Source: Chryseobacterium echinoideorum (GTDB lineage: Bacteria; Bacteroidota; Bacteroidia; Flavobacteriales; Weeksellaceae). Taken from it: 64,000 bases of DNA. The stretch spans positions 1 through 64,000 of the forward strand of contig NZ_VKNW01000012.1 in NCBI RefSeq assembly GCF_007474535.1, written 5' to 3'. This document shows positions 24,759 through 33,164 of this stretch, piece by piece (the stretch's first letter is position 1; each line of letters starts with the position of its first letter). The position numbers and the translations under genes are program-made. A model generated the notes under the pieces. The model did no database searches and was not told the DNA's origin. It saw only the letters and a program-made list of their open reading frames with translations.

Positions 24759-26264
24759 TTATTGCTTCACGTTTCCTAAAATATCCGGGAAATAATGATC
24801 TGAAAGATGATCAAATTCATCCCCTCTCATAAACATTGAGGCATCAACTTCGTCATAGTTTTCTCTTCCGGCTGCCGCAATAAGCTCATTACATGTATGG
24901 AGTGTATTTTTGTGAAAATGATATACACGTTCCGCTTTATCTGTAACATCTAGTCCTTTGATGAGCATTTTATCCTGTGTTGCTACACCTGTAGGACAAT
25001 TATTATTATTACATCTTAATGCCTGAATGCAGCCCAGAGCAAACATAAAACCTCTTGCATTATTGCAGATATCAGCTCCCATCGCTACAGCTCTCAAAAT
25101 ATCCAGACTGGTAAGAACTTTTCCGCTTGCAATAATCTTTAATTTATCTCTTACATGATAATTTTTTAAAGTCCTGTTTACAAAAATCAACGCCGGTTCC
25201 AGAGGCATTCCTACTCCATCGGAAAATTCGGGAGGAGCCGCCCCCGTTCCGCCTTCAGCTCCATCTACCGTTATAAAGTCCGGATAAATTTCCAAAACAT
25301 TCATCTGAACACAGATGTCTTCAAATTCTTTAGTATCACCTATACACAGTTTGAAACCAACTGGTTTTCCACCTGAAAGCTCTCTCAACTGTTTTACAAA
25401 ATAAAGTAAGCCGGCTGCATCTGAAAAAGCAGAATGAGAAGGAGGTGAGATAATAGTCATTCCCGGTCTGACATGACGGATTTTGGCAATTTCCGGCGTA
25501 TTTTTCACACCAGGCAAAACACCTCCGTGACCTGGTTTCGCCCCTTGGGATAGTTTAATTTCTATCATTTTAACACTTGGAAGTGAGGCATATTTAGCAA
25601 ATAATTCAGGATTGAATTTTCCTTCATCATCTCTGCATCCGAAATATCCTGTTCCTATCTGCCAGCAAAGATCACCACCTTCCAAATGATAAGGTGAAAT
25701 ACCGCCTTCTCCTGTGTTATGATAAAATTTCCCTTTTTTTGCTCCTCGATTTAAAGAAATGTGCGCTCTATCGCTTAATGCTCCAAAACTCATTGCCGAT
25801 ATGTTAAATAGAGAGGCATGATAACGCTGGGTACAATCTTCACCACCAATCCATACTCTTGGCAAGTCTTCTTTAGGGCTTTTTGCATAAATAGAATGTT
25901 TTATTCCTTCGTATTTTCTGTGATTTACTTCAAGCTGAGTTCCGAACGGAACAGTGTCGCTCAGATTTTTAGAACGTCTGTATGCAGCAGCTCTTTGGTT
26001 TCGTGGAAAAGGTTTTCCATCCGTTTCTCTTTCAATGAAATACTGCTGCATTTCAGGTGAAATACCTTCAAAAAAATACCTAAAATAACCCAATACCGGA
26101 AAATTTCTTAAAATCGCATGCTTGCTCTGATTGGCGTTGTAAATACCTAATACATAAATTGCGGTAAGAAGAATCGGAATCCAGTAGTGCGCTCTGATTA
26201 ACAACGCAACAATCCACGTAAATATAACCAGAATACTTCCCCACAGTAAAAATTTATCTCTCAT
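24759..26264 (-). CDS. FMN-binding glutamate synthase family protein
   Basis: This 501-aa protein has two membrane segments at the N-terminus (about residues 6-42) and then the FMN-binding alpha/beta barrel of glutamate synthase: NISAMSFGALSDRAHISLN, GEGGISPYH, KLSQGAKPGHGGVLPG, DGAEGGTGAAP and IIASGKVLTSLDI. Three cysteines near residue 430 (C-x5-C-x4-C, ending CPTGVATQ) resemble the iron-sulfur site of GltB. It lacks the glutaminase domain, so it is not a classic GltB. The true substrate of these membrane-anchored relatives is unknown. Confidence 0.88.
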   Translation of the reverse strand: MRDKFLLWGSILVIFTWIVALLIRAHYWIPILLTAIYVLGIYNANQSKHAILRNFPVLGYFRYFFEGISPEMQQYFIERETDGKPFPRNQRAAAYRRSKNLSDTVPFGTQLEVNHRKYEGIKHSIYAKSPKEDLPRVWIGGEDCTQRYHASLFNISAMSFGALSDRAHISLNRGAKKGKFYHNTGEGGISPYHLEGGDLCWQIGTGYFGCRDDEGKFNPELFAKYASLPSVKMIEIKLSQGAKPGHGGVLPGVKNTPEIAKIRHVRPGMTIISPPSHSAFSDAAGLLYFVKQLRELSGGKPVGFKLCIGDTKEFEDICVQMNVLEIYPDFITVDGAEGGTGAAPPEFSDGVGMPLEPALIFVNRTLKNYHVRDKLKIIASGKVLTSLDILRAVAMGADICNNARGFMFALGCIQALRCNNNNCPTGVATQDKMLIKGLDVTDKAERVYHFHKNTLHTCNELIAAAGRENYDEVDASMFMRGDEFDHLSDHYFPDILGNVKQ

Positions 26265-26281
26265 TCTATCATTATTTACAC

Positions 26282-26289
26282 CAAAGATA
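26282..26289 (-). promoter_or_regulatory. -7 box for the FMN enzyme gene
   Basis: Minus-strand TATCTTTG (26289-26282) lies 17 nt before the ATG at 26264. Confidence 0.45.
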
Positions 26290-26411
26290 AAGATTGAAAA
26301 ACAATTAATCTAACTCATTCTGAAAAATATTCTACAGACTTTGATTTTGTATTATGAGGAAAGCATTCCTTCAAAATACATAATAATTCTATACTTGTTG
26401 AAAAGCTTTTG

Positions 26412-26419
26412 TATATTTG
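26412..26419 (+). promoter_or_regulatory. -7 box for the serine hydrolase gene
   Basis: TATATTTG lies 54 nt before the ATG at 26474 and follows TTG boxes at 26395 and 26398. A start at 26492 would make the leader longer still. Confidence 0.35.
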
Positions 26420-26473
26420 AGTTTTAATAGAAATTTACCATGAGCAGAAGGTAACATCAAATGGTGCTGTCCA

Positions 26474-27961
26474 ATGAAACATTCTTCAAAAATGAAAAAA
26501 CAAATAAGTGTAATTTTCTTTTTCGTAGCAAATATTTTAGCTTTTGCACAAACTGAAAGTGCTGATTTATATAAAACAATTCTTTCAAAAGACAGTTTGC
26601 TTTTTGATGTAGGATTTAATACTTGTGATATTAAACATTTTGAATTTCTTCTGAGTGAAAATCTAAAATTCTATCATGACAAGGATGGTATTTCCGATAA
26701 AACAAAATTCCTTCATGATTTAAAGAATGGTCTTTGCAAAAATCCGGAAACCCGACAAGTACAACGTTTTTTAATCAGAGAAAGTACTGAAGTTTTCCCT
26801 CTATATAAAAACGGAATTTTATATGGAGCGATTCAAAACGGAGAACATTTATTTTCTGAAAAAAGAGAGAAGCAGGCAGGAATCGCAAAGTTTACCAATG
26901 TCTGGCAATTAGAAAACGGAGAATGGAAATTAAATACTTCACTGAGTTTTGATCATTTAGTTTATGATGAGAAAAAAACTGAAATTTCAATTTTTGACAA
27001 TGATTCTCAGATAAAAAAATGGTTGACCGAAAATAAAGTTCCCACATTAGGAATTGGAATCATTGAAGATGGAAAACTTAAACAGATAAAAATTTTTGGT
27101 GAAATTACTAAAGGTATTACTGCACCTTACAATACTATTTTTAATGTTGCATCGTTAACTAAACCTGTAACAGCAATAGTTGCTTTAAAATTAGTAAGTG
27201 CAGGAAAATGGAATTTAGACGAACCTCTTTACAAATTCTGGAATGATCCAGATATAGCTGATGATCCTCGAAGCAAAAAGATTACTACAAGATTGATTTT
27301 AAGTCACCAAACAGGTTTTCCAAATTGGCGATGGATGGATGAGAATAAAAAACTCAGCTTCCATTTTGATCCAGGAACTCAATATCAATATTCCGGTGAA
27401 GGAATGGAATATTTACGGAGAGCACTGGAAAAAAAATTTAATAAATCTTTGCAGCAGTTAGCCAGTGAACTTATTTTTGAACCGTTAAAAATGACCGACA
27501 CACGATATGTTTGGGATAAAAATATAGACACATCACGATTGGCAAGAGGCTATGATAAAAATGGCAACACGTATGAAGAAGTAAAAAATATCCATTCAAA
27601 CGCAGCCGATGATTTGTTAACGACAATCGAAGACTACGGAAATTTCCTAGTGAGTGTTATCAATGGTGATGGGCTGACAAAGGAAGTATTTAAAGAAATG
27701 ACATCTGAGCAGGTTTCAACTACTAAAGGAAAGCATTTTGGTTTAGGTTTCGAAATATATGATTTAGGAAACGGAGAATTTGCACTATCACACGGTGGCT
27801 CAGACGATGGAGTCCAGACAATTTTCTTTATTTTGCCTAAAAATAAAAATGGAATCGTGATTTTCACTAATTCTGACACGGGAGGTAACATTTATAAAAA
27901 TCTGATAAAATATTATCTCGGCGAAAACGGACAAAAAATAATCAACATTGAAACTAAATAA
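26474..27961 (+). CDS. Exported serine hydrolase (class C beta-lactamase family) with NTF2-like domain
   Basis: The product of 495 aa has an N-terminal signal peptide (KKQISVIFFFVANILAFAQ). An ATG at 26492 would give a tighter one. Residues of about 35-165 look like a DUF4440/NTF2-like domain. From about 180 the penicillin-binding/beta-lactamase fold follows, with SLTK (227-230, catalytic Ser and Lys), YSG in place of YxN (306-308) and HGG (440-442, equivalent of KTG). Such proteins are often peptidases or esterases, and resistance to beta-lactams cannot be inferred. The Gly in place of the YxN Asn is common in esterase-like relatives. Confidence 0.85.
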   Translation: MKHSSKMKKQISVIFFFVANILAFAQTESADLYKTILSKDSLLFDVGFNTCDIKHFEFLLSENLKFYHDKDGISDKTKFLHDLKNGLCKNPETRQVQRFLIRESTEVFPLYKNGILYGAIQNGEHLFSEKREKQAGIAKFTNVWQLENGEWKLNTSLSFDHLVYDEKKTEISIFDNDSQIKKWLTENKVPTLGIGIIEDGKLKQIKIFGEITKGITAPYNTIFNVASLTKPVTAIVALKLVSAGKWNLDEPLYKFWNDPDIADDPRSKKITTRLILSHQTGFPNWRWMDENKKLSFHFDPGTQYQYSGEGMEYLRRALEKKFNKSLQQLASELIFEPLKMTDTRYVWDKNIDTSRLARGYDKNGNTYEEVKNIHSNAADDLLTTIEDYGNFLVSVINGDGLTKEVFKEMTSEQVSTTKGKHFGLGFEIYDLGNGEFALSHGGSDDGVQTIFFILPKNKNGIVIFTNSDTGGNIYKNLIKYYLGENGQKIINIETK

Positions 27962-28065
27962 AAATTCAATTATAAAACTCATATCCGGTATTATAAAGCA
28001 AATGCATTACTGAAGACATTTTATTTATGTTTAAAATTCAATTAAAAAAAGACTATAATCATTTA

Positions 28066-29412
28066 TTACACTTTCTCCAGAAAGCCTTCAAAAGAATTTA
28101 AAACAGAAACAGTACCATCAGCTTCAATTTTATCAAGCTTTAAAAATTCGATTGTATTAACAGATTTCTCATCAAAATCTTTCTGCACTCTCACATAATT
28201 TTCTGTAAAGCCAAACATTTTCCCAGCTTTGTTTTCATGTTCCCAAAGCACAGGCAAGGTTTTCCCAATCTGGGTTTGGTAAAATGCCATTTTTTTCTTT
28301 TCAGATAAAATTCTGAGCATTTTATTTCTCTTCTTTCTCTCAGGAATAGGAACAATACCGCTCATATCTGCTGCTTCCGTATTTTCTCTTTCAGAATAGG
28401 TAAATACATGTAAGTAAGTAATAGGAAGCTGGTTTAGAAAATTATACGTTTCCATAAAAAGTTCTTCGGTTTCTCCGGGAAAACCAACAATGACGTCTAC
28501 TCCTATTGCTGCGTGAGGCATTACTTCACGGATCTTTGAAACTCTATCGCTGTATAGTTTGGTTAAGTAGCGACGTTTCATTTTTTTAAGCAGATCATCA
28601 CTTCCCGACTGCAGCGGAATATGAAAATGCGGCACAAAACTTCTGCTTTTAGAAACGAGTTCAATACTTTCATCTTTAAGCAAATTTGGCTCAATAGAAG
28701 AAATACGAATTCTCTCAATTCCCTCTACCTGATCCAACTCTGAAATAAGATCCAAAAAAGTATGCTCATGCCTTTTATTTCCGAATTCTCCTTTACCGTA
28801 ATCGCCGATGTTTACTCCGGTTAAAACAATTTCCTTGATGTCTCTTTCAGAAATTTCCTTGGCATTTTTCAGCACATTTTCGATGGTATCTGAGCGGGAA
28901 ATCCCTCTGGCTAAAGGAATTGTGCAATAAGTACATTTATAATCACAGCCATCCTGAACTTTCAGAAAAGCTCTCGTTCTGTCACCAATAGAATAACTTC
29001 CAATGAAAAAATCTGTTTCTTCAATTTCACAGGAATGTACGATACCTTCATTCTGAGATTTCTGCAGATCATCAAGATAACTTAAAATATTAAATTTCTC
29101 TTTTGCTCCCAAAACCAAATCTACTCCTTCAATCTGCGAAATTTCTTCCGGTTTTAGCTGTGCATAGCATCCTACGATCACCACCAAACCTTCCGCATTG
29201 GCTTTCATCGCCCTTTTTACGTGAAGTTTGCATTCGCGGTCTGCATTCTCGGTAACTGAACAGGTATTGATAACATAAATATCAGCTTTTTCGTCAAAAC
29301 CCACTTTCTCATATCCTGCATCCGTCAATTGACGGGCGATCGTAGAAGTTTCTGCAAAATTGAGTTTGCAGCCAAGAGTATGAAATGCGGCAGTTTTCTG
29401 AATTGTTGACAT
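28066..29412 (-). CDS. mtaB: tRNA t6A37 methylthiotransferase
   Basis: This 448-aa radical-SAM enzyme adds a methylthio group to N6-threonylcarbamoyladenosine at position 37 of tRNAs reading ANN codons. The N-terminal UPF0004 domain has Cys15, Cys51 and Cys82 for one [4Fe-4S] cluster. The radical-SAM motif GCDYKCTYC holds Cys156, Cys160 and Cys163 for the second. A TRAM domain ends the protein. The longer frame from 29451 is rejected because the promoter box at 29439-29446 lies inside it. The tRNA-Lys(TTT) in this window would be a natural substrate. Confidence 0.93.
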   Translation of the reverse strand: MSTIQKTAAFHTLGCKLNFAETSTIARQLTDAGYEKVGFDEKADIYVINTCSVTENADRECKLHVKRAMKANAEGLVVIVGCYAQLKPEEISQIEGVDLVLGAKEKFNILSYLDDLQKSQNEGIVHSCEIEETDFFIGSYSIGDRTRAFLKVQDGCDYKCTYCTIPLARGISRSDTIENVLKNAKEISERDIKEIVLTGVNIGDYGKGEFGNKRHEHTFLDLISELDQVEGIERIRISSIEPNLLKDESIELVSKSRSFVPHFHIPLQSGSDDLLKKMKRRYLTKLYSDRVSKIREVMPHAAIGVDVIVGFPGETEELFMETYNFLNQLPITYLHVFTYSERENTEAADMSGIVPIPERKKRNKMLRILSEKKKMAFYQTQIGKTLPVLWEHENKAGKMFGFTENYVRVQKDFDEKSVNTIEFLKLDKIEADGTVSVLNSFEGFLEKV

Positions 29413-29438
29413 TTTTTTGACACTGAATTTTCTGGGTG

Positions 29439-29446
29439 CAAAGATA
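29439..29446 (-). promoter_or_regulatory. -7 box for mtaB, decides the start
   Basis: Minus-strand TATCTTTG (29446-29439) lies 26 nt upstream of the ATG at 29412 and downstream of the alternative start at 29451, supporting the shorter protein. Confidence 0.5.
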
Positions 29447-29568
29447 ATCAATTTAATATGAACTTAAACAGTAGTTAAAGATGTCAAAAGCAGCAGAATT
29501 TTAAACTTTCAGAATAAAAAAAATTTTAAGATAAATTATTTAACTTTAATACAACAATTAATCAGAAA

Positions 29569-29802
29569 ATGGAAATTACAATCAAAGACTTATATAAAAA
29601 TCTTGATTCTTTACCCAAGTCATTATACGGAATTGTCTATGAATGCCTAAATTTACTTAAAAAAGAAGCAAATACAGATGTTCCCGAATGGCAAAAGGAA
29701 GAGGTAAAAAAAAGAATAGAACTTGCCGAACTGTATCCGGAAAGTCTCATCTCCTCGAAAGACATCAATGACTTTATGAAAGAGCTGGAAGATGAAATAT
29801 AA
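29569..29802 (+). CDS. Addiction module antitoxin-like protein
   Basis: This 77-aa acidic protein (MEITIKDLYKNLDSLPKSLY at the start, then a helical, charged second half ending FMKELEDEI) has the size and composition of the small antitoxins paired with RelE/ParE toxins. Its stop codon overlaps the start of a RelE/ParE-like reading frame (ATG at 29792), the usual antitoxin-toxin order and coupling. The toxin frame is broken, so the antitoxin may be a remnant of the module or may still be made. The family call rests on context more than on motif. Confidence 0.7.
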   Translation: MEITIKDLYKNLDSLPKSLYGIVYECLNLLKKEANTDVPEWQKEEVKKRIELAELYPESLISSKDINDFMKELEDEI

Positions 29803-30091
29803 ACTTAGTTATCCTAAATTTGTAAAAGGTGATATCCGAAATGGATTTGAATGGTAAAAAAATATTAATAAAAATCTAGCTAAAAGATTTCTTAACGAAT
29901 TCAAACAAGGAGTTATTTATCTGCAACAACAGCCTTTTTCTGCTGAAATAAAATATTCTGAAGTAAGAATCTTATTTTTAAATACCTTTCCTTTGGAAAT
30001 CCATTTTCTAGTAGACGAAAACTCAAAATCAATAGTAATCCTGGGAGTCTCTCATACTTCCCGAAATCCTGAAATTTGGTCAGAAAAATAA
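29792..30091 (+). pseudogene. RelE/ParE-type toxin broken by an in-frame stop
   Basis: From the ATG at 29792 the frame reads MKYKLSYPKFVKGDIRNGFEW and meets TAA at codon 22 (29855-29857). The same frame then continues without another stop to 30091, giving KNINKNLAKRFLNEFKQGV, VRILFLNTFPLEIHFLVDE and ILGVSHTSRNPEIWSEK. Together this is 98 coding codons, the full length of a RelE/ParE toxin, with the family C-terminal pattern (RxLxxxxFPxxIxFxVD..., then H.SRNPEIW). A one-base change in a sense codon such as TAT would explain the stop. No frameshift is needed. Confidence 0.8.
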
Positions 30092-30096
30092 TTAAT

Positions 30097-30126
30097 TAAG
30101 CTGCTTCAATTCTACGAAGCAGCTTA
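30097..30126. terminator. Bidirectional terminator
   Basis: AAGCTGCTTC (30098-30107) pairs with GAAGCAGCTT (30116-30125), with one more T-A pair outside. It sits between the broken toxin and the convergent peptidase gene. Confidence 0.8.
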
Positions 30127-30154
30127 TTATTAATGCATTCTTTAAAAATCCGGC

Positions 30155-32284
30155 TTAAAGATTTTCTAAAATAAAATCTGTCATTTTCTGATAAAGTTGA
30201 GGTCTGGTCTGTCCGCCATAAATTCCGTGATTTTTATCGGGATATGCCATAAAATCAAACTGTTTTTTATTCTGAATCAAAGCTTCGGAAAATTCCATTG
30301 AATTTTGAAAATGCACATTATCATCGGCTGTTCCGTGAATTAACAGAAACTTTCCTTTCAGCAATTTTGCGTATGTTGTGGGCGAATTATCATCATATCC
30401 TGCCGGATTTTCCTGCGGAGTAAGCAAAAACCTTTCAGTATACACCGAATCATAATATCTCCAGTTGGTTACAGGAGCTACTGCAATTCCCATCTTAAAA
30501 ACATCTGCCCCTTTCGTCATTGCAAGACTTGCCATGTATCCGCCAAAACTCCATCCGAAAATTCCGATTCTGGTTTTGTCTATATAACTTTGATTTCCAA
30601 ACCATTTTGCCGCAGTAATCTGATCTTCAATTTCGTACTTTCCAAGATTTTTGTACGTTACTTTTTTAAATTTCGCTCCTTTATAGCCAGTTCCTCTTCC
30701 ATCTACACAGGCAATAATGTAGCCTTTCTGTGCGAGCATTTCAAACCAAAGTGCATTTCCGTTGTCCCAGGAATTGGCAACCTGCTGTGATCCCGGTCCC
30801 GAATACTGAAACATGAAAAGCGGATATTTTTTCTTCGGATCAAAATTTTTCGGCTTAATGATCCATGCATTCATCTGATCTCCCGCTGAGTTGGGAATTG
30901 TGATAAATTCTTTTACTGAAAAATTATCAGACTTCAGTTTTTTAAGCTGTTCATCATTATTCTGAAGCTCTTTTACTACTTTTCCGTTTCCGTCTTTCAA
31001 CACAAAAGTATAAGGTTTTGAGGCAGTAGAAGAAGTCTCAATGAAATAATTATAATTTTTGCTGAAATTGGCAGAATTATTTCCTTCAGCATTAGAAATC
31101 AGTTGAGCTTTGCCGTTGTCAATATTGATTTTCGATACCACTTTATTTATACTTCCTTTTTCCGTAGTCTGAACGTAAATTTCTTTAGATTTAGGATTAA
31201 ATCCATAGTAATCTGTCACTTCCCAGTTTCCTTTTGTGACTTGTTTTTTAAGCTTGCCGTCTTTATCGTACCAATATAGATGACGGAAACCGTCTCTTTC
31301 AGATCCCCAGAGAAAAGAATTATCATCCAAAAATTCTAAGGTAATATTGTCTGTATCAATCCACTTATCATCTGTTTCTGTGAAAAGTTTTTTCACTTCT
31401 CCGGTTTGGGTATTAACTTTCAAAACGTCTGACGCATTTTGAGTTCTTTGAGAAGTAATCAAAATGATTTCATCTGAAGCTGATGTCTGTATTACATTCG
31501 GGATGTAGTAATTTTTAAAATTATCGAGGTTGATTTTGGTTAATTTACCATTTCCTAAACTGAAAATATGAGCAGAAACGATAGAATTTTTTTCTCCTGC
31601 TTTCGGGTATTTGTACCTCATCTCTGTGGGATACAGCATTTTTCCGTAGATCGGAATATAGATTTCCGGAACTTCTTTTTCATCTGATTTTACAAAAACG
31701 ATAGCATCTGAATTTTTTGTCCATTCATACAATCTTGCATGACCAAATTCCTCTTCGTAAACCCAGTCTGCCAATCCATTAAGAATTTCGTTTTTCTTTC
31801 CATCATAAGTAATCTGTGTGATTTTTCCTGAAGAAAGATCCTGATAATACAAATTGTTTTCAGCAATAAAAGCTACTTTAGAAGCATCCGGTGAAAATCT
31901 AGGCTCCTGAACAGGTTTTCCCTCATTTAGAGTAATTGTTTTGTCCGTTTTTAAATCTTTTACATCATACATTCCTAAAAATGAATGTCTGTAAATCGGC
32001 TGACTTTCTTTTAGCAAAAGAATTTTGGACTCGTCATCAGAAAATTCATAGCTTTCAAAATTACCATCAACAAGATTTCCTTCTTTTTGAGAAGTTTTAT
32101 AGGAGTATTTAGCAATTCCTCCATCTTCAATGACGAGATAATTTTCGCCGTTTTTCATGGAAGTAATTCCTGCAATTCCTTTTCCTCGGTAATATCCGGA
32201 ATATATTTTATCTAAAGTGATTTCCTGTGCTGCAAAATTTTGAAATACAAATGCAAGACTAAGTGTAAGGATGAGTTTTTTCAT
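30155..32284 (-). CDS. S9 family dipeptidyl peptidase IV-like enzyme
   Basis: This 709-aa exported serine peptidase has a signal peptide MKKLILTLSLAFVFQNFAAQ, a seven- or eight-bladed propeller (about residues 40-480) and a C-terminal alpha/beta hydrolase domain. The nucleophile is Ser579 in GWSFGGYM, the acid lies in HGTADDNVHF (about 654-655), and the base is His686 in DKNHGIYGG. DWVYEEEFG carries the Glu pair that binds the substrate N-terminus in DPP IV. It probably removes Xaa-Pro dipeptides in the periplasm. The frame could begin at 32317, but the promoter box at 32305-32312 argues for 32284. Confidence 0.93.
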   Translation of the reverse strand: MKKLILTLSLAFVFQNFAAQEITLDKIYSGYYRGKGIAGITSMKNGENYLVIEDGGIAKYSYKTSQKEGNLVDGNFESYEFSDDESKILLLKESQPIYRHSFLGMYDVKDLKTDKTITLNEGKPVQEPRFSPDASKVAFIAENNLYYQDLSSGKITQITYDGKKNEILNGLADWVYEEEFGHARLYEWTKNSDAIVFVKSDEKEVPEIYIPIYGKMLYPTEMRYKYPKAGEKNSIVSAHIFSLGNGKLTKINLDNFKNYYIPNVIQTSASDEIILITSQRTQNASDVLKVNTQTGEVKKLFTETDDKWIDTDNITLEFLDDNSFLWGSERDGFRHLYWYDKDGKLKKQVTKGNWEVTDYYGFNPKSKEIYVQTTEKGSINKVVSKINIDNGKAQLISNAEGNNSANFSKNYNYFIETSSTASKPYTFVLKDGNGKVVKELQNNDEQLKKLKSDNFSVKEFITIPNSAGDQMNAWIIKPKNFDPKKKYPLFMFQYSGPGSQQVANSWDNGNALWFEMLAQKGYIIACVDGRGTGYKGAKFKKVTYKNLGKYEIEDQITAAKWFGNQSYIDKTRIGIFGWSFGGYMASLAMTKGADVFKMGIAVAPVTNWRYYDSVYTERFLLTPQENPAGYDDNSPTTYAKLLKGKFLLIHGTADDNVHFQNSMEFSEALIQNKKQFDFMAYPDKNHGIYGGQTRPQLYQKMTDFILENL

Positions 32285-32304
32285 TGTAAAATTGTACTGA
32301 ATCC

Positions 32305-32312
32305 CAAAGATA
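32305..32312 (-). promoter_or_regulatory. -7 box for the DPP IV gene, decides the start
   Basis: Minus-strand TATCTTTG (32312-32305) lies 20 nt before the ATG at 32284 and inside the longer possible frame. Confidence 0.5.
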
Positions 32313-32369
32313 AACATTTTATTAAATCAATGATAAAAACTGAACTATGAGGTTTTGGCAAATAAATTG

Positions 32370-32385
32370 AATACTTATAAGTATT
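32370..32385. promoter_or_regulatory. Perfect 16-bp palindrome, candidate operator
   Basis: AATACTTATAAGTATT is its own reverse complement. It lies 13 bp before the ATG at 32399, between the divergent DPP IV and small-protein genes, where a dimeric regulator could bind. AT richness makes chance symmetry more likely than usual. Confidence 0.35.
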
Positions 32386-32398
32386 AAAGTCAATAATT

Positions 32399-32872
32399 AT
32401 GGAAACTAAAGACAACGAAAGAAAACTAAACCGTTATGATCTGGAAGATCAGATCTTATACACTGGCTTTTCAAATTTTGATGATGCCGAAAACTATGCT
32501 CAGACCGAAAACGGTAAACTGGTAGAAGTAGCCTTCAAAGATGGTAATGATAATCCACAGATTACGAATGAAGCAGGTTTACTAGAAAAAAAACTTCATT
32601 ACTATGTAAAAGCCGGTGCAGAATACAAATTTATTCATTCATCTGATGAAGGCTTCAGGCAATACGCGGATGAACTGCAGAAAATAAAAGCAAAGCTTGA
32701 ACAATCTTCGCCTGACGAAAGATATTTAGCCAATTTTGAGATTGAAAATGCAGAAGATCCCATTATTGTTTTAAAAAATAACGAATTTGAATCGGTAACA
32801 TCCAGAGAGCGATCAAAATATCTGAAACATGCCAATGTATATGAAATAGGCGTTTCTATGAAAAAATCTTAA
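32399..32872 (+). CDS. Hypothetical soluble protein
   Basis: This 157-aa hydrophilic protein has no signal peptide or membrane segment. It opens METKDNERKLNRYDLEDQIL and contains the segment NFDDAENYAQTENGKLVEVA, followed by helical charged stretches (YADELQKIKAKLEQSSPDER). I do not recognise the family. It lies 12 bp upstream of the DUF6496 gene, and the two share a terminator, so they form a two-gene operon. The small, charged, general nature of both suggests stress-related proteins; that is inference. Confidence 0.65.
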   Translation: METKDNERKLNRYDLEDQILYTGFSNFDDAENYAQTENGKLVEVAFKDGNDNPQITNEAGLLEKKLHYYVKAGAEYKFIHSSDEGFRQYADELQKIKAKLEQSSPDERYLANFEIENAEDPIIVLKNNEFESVTSRERSKYLKHANVYEIGVSMKKS

Positions 32873-32884
32873 AAAATAAACATT

Positions 32885-33070
32885 ATGACTCAATCAAAAT
32901 ATTCCGAAAAAGCGCAGAAAAAAATAGGAAAAGTGATGAAAGAGTTTAAAGAAGGTACATTGAAATCCTCTTCAGGAGACAAGGTCACCGACAGAAAACA
33001 GGCAGTTGCCATCGGAATTTCCGAAGCAAAACAAGAAGGATTAAAAGTTCCTAAACAAAAAAAAGATTAG
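32885..33070 (+). CDS. DUF6496-type small basic protein
   Basis: This 61-aa lysine-rich protein has the pattern EKAQKKIGKVMKEFKEGTLK, then SGDKVTDRKQAVAIGISEAK, ending in a basic tail (KVPKQKKD). This pattern is typical of small DUF6496 proteins common in bacteria, whose function is not established. The composition suggests nucleic-acid contact, but this is not shown. It is the second gene of an operon with the 157-aa protein. Confidence 0.8.
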   Translation: MTQSKYSEKAQKKIGKVMKEFKEGTLKSSSGDKVTDRKQAVAIGISEAKQEGLKVPKQKKD

Positions 33071-33075
33071 CTAAA

Positions 33076-33112
33076 AAAAAATTCGGTCTGAATACCTCAG
33101 ACCGAATTTTTT
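33076..33112. terminator. Bidirectional terminator
   Basis: AAATTCGGTCTGA (33079-33091) pairs with TCAGACCGAATTT (33097-33109), with A- and T-runs outside. Confidence 0.85.
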
Positions 33113-33164
33113 GTATTAAAACACCTTGTTTTTAATCTCACGACAAAGATTGATACCGTATTGA

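Noticed and set aside
26474..27961. Beta-lactam resistance gene
   Set aside because: The fold is shared, but YSG and HGG in place of YxN and KTG, and the NTF2-like domain, point to an esterase or peptidase relative. Resistance cannot be claimed.
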